This document shows positions 57,131 to 64,000 of a stretch of DNA of 64,000 nt, in pieces. Each line of letters opens with the position of its first letter. Position 1 is the first letter of the stretch. Position numbers and translations under genes: made by a program. The notes under the pieces are model-generated. The model did not search any database and was not told where the DNA came from. It saw nothing but the letters and a program-made list of their open reading frames with translations. Source of the DNA: Benincasa hispida (lineage: Eukaryota > Streptophyta > Magnoliopsida > Cucurbitales > Cucurbitaceae); contig NC_052354.1 in NCBI RefSeq assembly GCF_009727055.1, positions 48,531,465 through 48,595,464 of the forward strand. Direction: 5' to 3'.

Positions 57131-57811
57131 CCCCTAAGTGCGCTCCTCGAGATTGACTGCAAATATGCTTTTGATGACGCATGCGTCGAAGCATTCCACA
57201 CGCTGAAAAGTGCGCTCATCACCGCACCTATTCTGATTGCGCCAGATTGGACGCAACCGTTTGTGTTGATGTGTGACGCCAGTGGATATGCAGTGGTTAC
57301 AGTCTTGAGTCAGCGCAAAGACAAGGTTTTGCATCCTATCTATAATGCCAGCAAAATGTTGAATAATGTGCAGAAAAATTATATAACCACGGAAAAAGAA
57401 ATGCTCGCAGTGGTATTTGTGCTGGAGAAGTTTCGACAGTACTTAATTAGAACAAATGTTGTGGTGTATACTGATCATTCTGCGATCAAATACCTTATGA
57501 CGAAGAAGGATGCGAAACCAAGACTGATAAGATGGGTATTACTCCTGCAAGAATTTGACCTAGAGATTAAGGATCAGAAGAGCATTGAGAACCAAGTCGC
57601 AGATCATCTATCACGGCTAGAAAATTATGAGGTTCAGAAGAAAGAAAAAGACATTGAAGAAAGATTCCTTGACGAGCTACTTATACCGGTATGCGTTAAT
57701 ATTCCATGGTATGCAGACATTGTAAACTTCATAGTTTGCGGCCAAGTACCAGAAGACTACTCATACCAGCAGAAGAAGAAGCTGAGACATGAAGTCAAAT
57801 TTTATTTCTAG
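57131..57811 (+). pseudogene. rh: Outer Athila RNase H, mostly open
   Basis: The frame 57263-57811 (182 residues) covers the RNase H domain: CDASGYAV with Asp 5, [20 protein letters not shown] with Glu 46, and [13 protein letters not shown] with Asp 71, the three metal-binding residues of the fold. It continues through [20 protein letters not shown] and [10 protein letters not shown] to the spacer before integrase, where [14 protein letters not shown] is readable. The part before residue 1 (57131-57262) is in another frame ([16 protein letters not shown]). Confidence 0.9.
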
Positions 57812-57823
57812 GATGACCCCTTC

Positions 57824-58993
57824 TTGTATCGACTTAGACCTGATCATATTTTGCGTCGATGCGTTCCTGAGCATGAGGCCAAGCACATTTTGGAGCTTTG
57901 TCATGAGTCCCTTTATAGAGGACATTTTGGGGGGCAGCGAACCGCCGCAAAAGTCCTACAGAGTGGCTATTTTTGGCTAACACTATTTAAGGACGCCCAT
58001 GCCCATGTTGTGCAGTGCGATAGAAGCCAGAGAACAGGGAACTTGTCTAGAAGAAATGAAATTCCTTTGACTTCAATCTTGGAAATTGAATTATTTGATG
58101 TATGGGGAATCGACTTTATGGGCCCATTTCCACCTTCAGAAGGTCAACAATACATTCTGGTCGCGGTTGATTATGTATCGAAGTGTGTTGAGGCCATCAC
58201 ATGTGCTAAGAACGATGCGGCCACGGTGGCGAAATTTCTCAAGAAAAATATCTTTACCCGATATGGAACACCCGGAGCCTTAATCAGTGATGAAGGCTCA
58301 CATTTCATCAACCGCATCATCACCAACTTGTTGACCAAATTTAATGTCAACCATAGAGTTGCAACCGCATATCATCCACAAACCAATCGGTAGGCAGAAG
58401 TTTCTAACAGAGAGATTAAGACTATCTTGGAGAAGGTAGTTAGTACCTCCAGGAAGGATTGGTCACCCAAGCTCGATGAAGCATTATGGGCATATAGAAC
58501 TGCCTTCAAAACTTCAATAGGCATGTCCCCATATGCTCTGGTCTTCAAAAAAGCTTGTCATCTACCTCTCAAGTTGGAACACAAAGCTATGTGGGTAAGC
58601 AAAAATCTGAACTTCGATCTATCAAGTGCGGGGGAAGTTCGGAAGTTGCAATTGAACGAGTTGGTCGAGTGAAGAATGAATGCCTACGAAAATGCTAAGC
58701 TTTATAAGGAGCGAACCAAGAAGTGGCATGATGACCGCATAAGCAACCAGACGTTCTTCGAGGGTCAACAGGTACTTCTGTTTAACGCGTGTTTGTGATT
58801 GTTTCCAGGGAAGTTGAAGTCCCGCTGGTCTGGGCCATTCCGCATCAAGACTATCTTTCCCCACGGTGCAGTGGAACTAATAACTGAAGATGGAAGCAAC
58901 ACATTCAAAGTCAATGGCCAACGAATTAAGCCCTATTATGGGGGCAATGTGGAACGACGCTTGGAGACCATCGACTTAGGCAAGCAGGATTGA
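57824..58993 (+). pseudogene. int: Outer Athila integrase remnant
   Basis: The frame 57824-58393 (189 residues) holds the zinc domain (HILELCHESLYRGHFGGQRT, then VVQCDRSQRTGN, in which the last Cys of CDRC is Ser), the first catalytic Asp in WGIDFMGPFP and the second in ISDEGSHFIN. A TAG replaces Gln in HPQTNRQAEVSN at about 58391; the catalytic Glu is in the readable AEVSNREIK after it. The frame 58427-58672 covers [20 protein letters not shown]. The C-terminal part (58799-58993) has LKSRWSGPFRIKTIFPHGAV and VNGQRIKPYY. A GPY/F-like segment is thus present. Confidence 0.92.
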
Positions 58994-59386
58994 CTACTTG
59001 AAGGGATGCTATTGCGGTAAATCTGAAAAACTTCTTTCAATCTGCATCCCTACATCTATGTTTAATTGCATTCTTTACAGCTTTCCTTTACAGTTTTCTG
59101 CATTGCGTTATTTAATGTTTACTAGAATAGCCTTTACTACTTTATGAGTTACTTTCAGTTTAATTCAATTGTATTATTTCCATGCTTTGCTTAAGTTCTC
59201 TACTTTTTGGCATTAGTTGTGTGGTTTTTAAATTTCTGTGAATGACGGAATAAAAAGAAATGAACACCGCAAAGTCTTATCGACTTGCGTTGTTGATGAA
59301 TTAAAAAGAAAAATAAAAATTGGTGTGCATTACGATGATGGGTGCATCTTGCGCTAACAAGATACACTTTGTGTCTATCATGCACA

Positions 59387-59622
59387 AATACATTGCGCTG
59401 AGGGGTGTGTTGCACGCGTATGTATTCTGCGCCCGTCCTTAGCGAAAATGCACTATGTCGAGGTAGTGTTGCGCCAGTAGAAATACTGTGCGCCCGTCCT
59501 CCAGAAATGCGCTGAGTTGAGGGGTGTGTTGCACTAATACATGCGTTGTTGCCCATCCTTTACAAATATGCATTTGCGGTAACAGATGCATTGTGTTAAT
59601 CTTTAACCTTGCACCCGTCTGA
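59387..59622 (+). repeat. Tandem repeat of about 59 bases, four copies
   Basis: Imperfect copies begin near 59387, 59447, 59505 and 59565. The shared core is GTTGAGGGGTGTGTTGCAC followed by a CGCCCGTCCT-like end. The last three match 48376-48576 of the inner element in reverse. Confidence 0.78.
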
Positions 59623-60136
59623 ACAAGATACAAAGGATAAATTCATTTCATTATTTTTATGCATAGAAACTATTCCTCGATTCTTTGTACCTGATTCAAA
59701 TTTTGTATTGCGATAATTGTAATTCTTTGTATACTTGGTTAATTTTAATACAACTGAGTAACTATTCTTTCCGTATGCATTAGCCTCTTACTTGTCATAC
59801 TTTGTCAAGTATCGTGATGTTCTTTATCTTTTATTTTGCGTTATTAATTGCGCTGCCATGATGAGTAATATGCATACCCTTAGCAACATTTCTCACACTT
59901 TGCACTTTCTGACTAACACGTTGATAATTCATAGCAATAGCACTGCTTTATCTTTTATATTTCAAAATTCTGCTTAAACCTTCTTTTCAAAATTTTGACT
60001 AAGTGTTTTGTCTATTTTGTCCAAAACAACGCAATGAGGACCTTGCGCATCTCTAAATTTAGGGGTGGGGAAGGTCTGAGCAGATGCGATCAAGCGGATG
60101 TGGTCATCATTAGGAAAATGCATTCATTACCACCAA

Positions 60137-60158
60137 TATATATATATATATATATATA
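60137..60158. repeat. (TA)n microsatellite
   Basis: About eleven TA units in the outer Athila 3' region; the inner copy has a T-run at the matching place (44705). Confidence 0.95.
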
Positions 60159-60240
60159 AATTTTTCATACAAACTCCAATGTCAGCACAAGGGAAAATCC
60201 CAACCTGATAAGAGTTAAGTCGTGAAAGGAACCTGCTCGT

Positions 60241-60458
60241 AGTTGGATGTTCGCATGACACCCATGGGAGCAAGCCAAAACGAAGGTGGGTTTCCAAGAA
60301 CGATGCAATATAAAAAGATAAAAAAAGATAAGAGACAACTCTTCTGACCAGCAAAAGTAAAACTTAGCTGAAAATCAAGAGTTGAAGTTGAGATTGGCAC
60401 ACAACCGTAGTTGGATGTTCGCATGACACCCGTGGGAGCAAGCCAAAACGAAGGGTGT
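60241..60458 (+). repeat. Direct repeat of about 50 bases
   Basis: GTTGGATGTTCGCATGACAC and the rest through AAGCCAAAACGAAGG occur at 60241-60288 and 60411-60457. The inner element has matching copies in reverse near 44325-44375 and 44590-44635. Confidence 0.85.
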
Positions 60459-60766
60459 AACCATGATCAACAGTCTCTAATAAAATGACACAAACTAGAC
60501 CACCGCATACAGACGCCACCTAGTTGTTTTTGTAAGAAGAGGTAAACATTCTTTTCAAAACAAGAAGGGAATTTTTTAGTAGAGGTTTGTTGTATAAAAG
60601 AATAAAGTAGGGCATGTTGATGAATTATCAAGGATAGAAGGAAATTGTGTTGTTAAATAATGTTGTATAGGTGGAGCATTCGGAGCAACCAATCGACACA
60701 AAGTTAGGATAAGAATTGAGCGATATTGCCTTAGTGGAAGATATGCTTAAGGACAAGCATATATCT

Positions 60767-60779
60767 AAATTTGGGGGTG
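60767..60779 (+). other. Outer Athila polypurine tract
   Basis: AAATTTGGGGGTG directly before the 3' LTR start TGATAACTTG at 60780. Confidence 0.9.
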
Positions 60780-61115
60780 TGATAACTTGTAGAAATACAA
60801 GTTATTTATACTGTTTTATTTAGATATTGTGGAAAAAAGAAAGGAAAGTTGCATCGATAGTATACAAATTGGCTAAGAAATACGAAAATTACGAAATGTT
60901 GTTAATATACCCACTAACACCATTGCGATGGTAGAATAGAATGTTTCAGTTTCTGTTTGCAGGAAATAAGTCACCGCATGTGTTCATGGCTCGAAGACAA
61001 AACAAACAACGCATCTACGTCGCATTGTGCCCATCAATCAGGAACAAAAAGATGATCAACGCAATGATGATGCATGCGACAATCGATCTTGAGCTTAGCG
61101 ATCAGCGCAATTTCA

Positions 61116-61127
61116 ACCGCATGCGGT
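61116..61127. repeat. 12-base palindrome ACCGCATGCGGT
   Basis: Perfect palindrome about 205 bases before the TATA box. Confidence 0.85.
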
Positions 61128-61331
61128 AATAAAAAACAACACCGCATACGACGATTGATCGAAGATGTGAAGAGCAATGCATTTGCGGAGGATTTTGACA
61201 AGTGTATAGCTTTTAGTTGTGCATTTTCGACAGATTGATTGCATAATAGAAGAAATTTTCCATTCCGCCATTTCAGAAACTATCATAACTATATAGTGGG
61301 GACTACAAATTCAAAGAGCCAAGGTCTCGCC

Positions 61332-61339
61332 TATAAATA
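61332..61339 (+). promoter_or_regulatory. Outer Athila 3' LTR TATA box
   Basis: TATAAATA in CTCGCCTATAAATAGCTTC. The transcript from here would run into the flanking copia III LTR. Confidence 0.6.
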
Positions 61340-62743
61340 GCTTCTTCAAATTCACTGAAAGATATACATGTATACATAGAGACGTGCATATACTGATATT
61401 GAGAGAGAGACTGGTCTGAAGCGACTACAGAGTAAATCTGGGAGAACTCCGAGCAGAGAATTCTTCTAATTCACGTAGTTGAAGCTCTATGCAAAGGTCA
61501 ATTCTACTGGGAAAGCAAGCCTGAAAGGGAAGCTTTCCTCTCCACCACATCCACACGTCGGCAAGCAAAAATCTCCGATCGAGATCTGTGTCAAGACGTT
61601 GACACTCTTTCCATATTTGTTTCAATCCTCTATTTCATCTTCTGTGTCCATCTTCTATAATTCTTCATTCACAACATGTATCAAACGCTTAATTTTAGAA
61701 TTAAATGTTATCATCGTCACCATTATCATCTCTCTGTCTCTTTCCATATATTCATAATCCATTTTCTCCATGATGTGTTCTTAATCTCCGGGGTAAATAG
61801 CGAGAATTAAATGGGTGAGTTAAATTGTGTATAAGGAATTAATTAAGTTTAGCTAAAGCATGCTCGATGGCATCTTCACCTGTGAGAGCAGAAGTGAAGA
61901 TGCTATTCCATCTATCGAGAGAAGGTTGGAAGAATGCGTTAACTAAAGTGAGAAGTATTTCCAGAGATGGAAATAACCTTGCGTTCATCACGTTCATCCC
62001 TGTTTCACCATAGAGATATGGGAACGCAGCCGATCACCGAGAGGTGTACGCTAAGGGAAAGCATAACCTTAGTTGCGTCCTTAATGCAATTGACAAACTT
62101 GCGATGTTTTACTCTTTACTCTTTCCCTTTCTGCTTCATTCCTAAGACTTGCCATCGCATACATCGATTTATTTGTACAACTTCACAGTCAGTTCTTGAC
62201 CTTAGTACCATGTATCATGTATCTTGTATCGTGTATCATAGTAGCTTAGGATTTTACTCTATCAACACATTTTTACTTTACTTTGTCAACACATTTTTTA
62301 CTTTAATCGAAATTTATATTTCTGTATAAACCAACATTCTTTATTCATTGTTAAAACCGGTCGTGTGTATCACATAAGTATCGCATTAATGAAAACAATC
62401 CCCGTGTTCGACCTCGGATGATTATGAGAAACTTGCGTTGGAATTATACTTGGTGTCATCGCAAGGAAACTTGTGACACGTACTACTTCATCACATACTA
62501 TGAGCATATCATTATCAACGCATATACTTAGAATGTAGTATCGCATAAAAATGTCTTTATTGAAAAACACTTGAGCGCATATTTAGCACATCATTCATTT
62601 CATTCACGAACCATGCGTTAAAGTTAGATAAAGATAAAAGATTAAATTTTATGTCATCAAGTTTATGGCAACATGAACTTGAATTATCTATCATCACAGT
62701 GCATGTTAATAAAGGAAATACACAAAATTTTCGTTATAGACCT

Positions 62744-63578
62744 TATGAACTTGTAGCTTGAAGCTCCAATGGTACGTGAATAACTTACTAAACTCTTTAG
62801 CCATGGGATCCACTATCCGTTAACTATAGACACTCTACTAAAGACCGACAGTTGCACTCTCCTTACTACAGATATATTTTGTGTCCATATCAACCAATCA
62901 ATAGTGCGATAACCCTTCACAGGTCACTCGTAAGTATAGCTGGGCCAATAACCGTTATGCCTCTATAGTTACATCTAACTTCTTAAGTACCACTAATCCC
63001 TTTAATGAACATAAGTCATAGTCTTACTATGACTGAATCCTCTCTTCTAAAGAGAAGTTGTGGCCAGTATGTTTAAGACCTGGAATCAACCCTTAAGGGA
63101 GCAATCTATCTACGAGGAAGGAGTGAATTTCATCTTGTGTAACTGAGTTCTCAACTCCTAAATCAGACAAATCCCCAAAAAGGTAGACATGTTGAGTTGA
63201 CACTCTGGCCTCTCTCACCCATATTAATCAAATGACCGCCCTCAAAGGCAGAAGTTCCCAAAACACTCAGGATTGAAGTCATGTCACCTATGGTCATTTA
63301 GGTGAGATGTAAGTCTCAAGTATCAATGACGTTATATAAAGAGACTAGTTATCTCGTGGTTCGGTCTTATACAAACTCTTTGAATGGTCAGGATCTACCA
63401 TCTGTAGTAGTTCACAACACTTGCAAACCTCTACAAAGTGGACCGTATCAGTAGTGTCACCAGGATCAAGTATCCCTCCTTAATCCTTATACTACATACC
63501 TGTTTTATTTTATTCATAATAATGTGTACTTTTTACAAACTACGAGACTACGAGAGAATTAGGACACCAATCCCAACA
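62744..63578 (-). repeat. Copia III 5' LTR, outer part
   Basis: On the minus strand it begins TGTTGGGATTGGTGTCC at 63578. It continues to the GACCT duplication, joining 41643 before the Athila insertion. Blocks such as TGGTACGTGAATAACTTACT match the copia II LTR near 28980. Confidence 0.87.
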
Positions 63579-63927
63579 AAATGGGCATGCAATTGACTGA
63601 ATTTGTTGAGAAATTCTGGAGTTTGAAGAAGGTCGTCAACCTTGGTAAACCAGTGACCTCCTCTTCATTTCCCCTTAATTCAAGCTTGTTTTGAGTCCCA
63701 TAACTCAATCTAAGGCCCCAAGAGAATAGTAGGGAAGACCTTGTAGTGGTTCACAACCAAAGGAAAAGGAGATTGCAACTGAAGATAAAGATTCAAGAGG
63801 TTCTTCAAAGGTATGTGTTGAAACCCTCTTGAATCTCGGTGAACATGCTTATTTTGATGTCAAAACTAAGGAATTAGAATGCTTAATGATCCTATTTTCT
63901 TCCGCTACATGTTTCTGCATTCTAACA
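63579..63927 (+). repeat. Copia IV 3' LTR fragment
   Basis: It matches 20930-21278 of the 5' LTR (AAATGGGCATGCAATTGACT to TTCTAACA). It is the piece right of the copia III insertion and ends at the AATAA duplication. Confidence 0.92.
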
Positions 63928-63932
63928 AATAA

Positions 63933-64000
63933 AGCATCATGCAAAATGCCATATGTATGGGGACACTCAAAGGTGACACAAGGCCGAGCATGAAACTTTA
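63933..64000 (-). other. Copia V leader, third piece
   Basis: After AATAA the text ATGGGGACACTCAAAGG and ACAAGGCCGAGCATGAA resembles the copia III leader near 41030-41070 and fits the continuation of 13287-13477. The copia V 5' LTR should lie right of the window. Confidence 0.7.

Larger units (their letters stand above)
58994..60766 (+). other. Outer Athila 3' non-coding region
   Basis: No gene. It contains 59-base tandem repeats (59387-59622), a (TA)n run (60137-60158), two direct copies of a 50-base block (60241 and 60409) and matches to the inner element. The env-like gene of the inner copy would lie at about 59640, between GATAAATTC and TTCATTATTTTTATGC, so it was deleted here. Confidence 0.8.
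41644..62738 (+). mobile_element. Outer Athila element (Ty3/gypsy; TSD GACCT)
   Basis: LTRs, tRNA-Asp PBS, gag, protease, RT, RNase H, integrase, long 3' region and polypurine tract are present in Ty3/gypsy order. GACCT flanks it at 41639-41643 and 62739-62743, within the copia III 5' LTR. The 5' LTR was split by an opposite-strand copy of the same family. Subtracting it, the element is about 11.3 kb. The env-like gene seen in the inner copy is missing. Confidence 0.95.
60780..62738 (+). repeat. Outer Athila 3' LTR
   Basis: 1959 bases, starting TGATAACTTGTAGAAATACA. It ends CGTTATA where the 5' LTR has TGTTACA, a C-to-T change at the end. The stretch AACTTGTAGAAATACAAGTT at the start is a short inverted repeat. 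Confidence 0.95.
27178..63578 (-). mobile_element. Copia III: Ty1/copia element inserted in the copia IV 3' LTR
   Basis: Pieces on the minus strand are: 5' LTR (63578-62744 and 41643-about 41188), leader, gag-protease-integrase (40543-38804), then after copia II the integrase end, linker and RT start (27954-27178). RT, RNase H and the 3' LTR are gone. The right end TCCCAACA at 63578 abuts AAATGGGCATGC, which is inside the copia IV LTR (compare 20930), so copia III landed in that 3' LTR. The left TSD was lost in the deletion near 25336. Confidence 0.82.
13478..63927 (+). mobile_element. Copia IV: Ty1/copia element carrying most of the nest (TSD AATAA)
   Basis: The 5' LTR starts TGTTGGGTTTTATGTCC at 13478 and ends TCTAACA at 21278; the 3' LTR fragment ends TCTAACA at 63927. 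AATAA flanks it at 13473-13477 and 63928-63932, and copia V leader sequence lies on both sides. The element itself is only LTRs, a leader, gag and a little integrase; the remaining 40 kb or so are later insertions and their own inserts. Pol was lost in a deletion ending near 25336. Confidence 0.85.

Noticed and set aside
59200..59556. Minus-strand frame of 118 residues in the Athila 3' region.
   Set aside because: Made by the 59-base tandem repeats; not conserved as a frame in the inner element.
1..64000. A new defence, toxin or metabolic system.
   Set aside because: All recognisable coding sequence belongs to retrotransposons or the plastid fragment; the remaining open frames are short and unsupported.

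Overview
This window is repeat DNA from a plant nuclear genome. I found no host gene, tRNA, rRNA or CRISPR array. The organism is a flowering plant, since it carries degenerate Ty1/copia elements primed by initiator tRNA-Met, Athila-type Ty3/gypsy elements primed by tRNA-Asp, a chromovirus-derived LARD, a GC-ended hAT-like element and a piece of the plastid accD gene. From memory of similar gag/pol sequences a cucurbit is my best guess, but that is weak. No retrotransposon polyprotein is intact.

The layout is a set of nested insertions, and most levels can be proved from target-site duplications (TSDs). Copia I (+) fills 1-7942: end of the 5' LTR, tRNA-Met PBS, long leader, broken gag-pol, truncated 3' LTR. 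Copia V (-) follows from 7943 with integrase, protease and gag. Its leader is split twice. First comes an Athila-like LTR element (10536-13286, TSD TTACT), which itself holds a piece of another Athila LTR. Second comes copia IV (+), 13478-63927 with TSD AATAA, about 50.4 kb from end to end because nearly everything else sits inside it. The copia V leader resumes at 63933.

Inside copia IV, the 5' LTR is split by a hAT-like element (14364-20271) with GC-rich ends. That element is split by a LARD (14897-20161) with two LTRs of over 2.2 kb and only about 570 bases between them. The copia IV 3' LTR was hit by copia III (-), whose right end is at 63578. A later deletion fused copia IV integrase to an Athila LTR (25361-27177) lying in copia III reverse transcriptase, removing the pol genes between them.

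Copia III was itself split twice. Copia II (-), 27955-38803 (TSD TCAGA/TCATA), is the most complete copia element. Its 5' LTR is split by a solo LTR (36896-38793, TSD AACCC), and that solo LTR carries about 229 bases of plastid accD. The 5' LTR of copia III was split by the outer Athila element (+), 41644-62738 (TSD GACCT). Its own 5' LTR was split by a second Athila element of the same family in the opposite direction, 42304-52131 (TSD AGAAC). The outer copy keeps gag, protease, RT, RNase H and integrase but lacks the env-like gene. The inner copy keeps gag and the env-like gene but lacks pol.

The order of events is therefore copia V, then copia IV, then copia III, then copia II and the Athila elements, then the solo LTR and the inner Athila. 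I did not find a new functional system. The most unusual item is the plastid accD fragment inside a solo LTR, because a related LTR at 10536-13286 shows the uninterrupted site.
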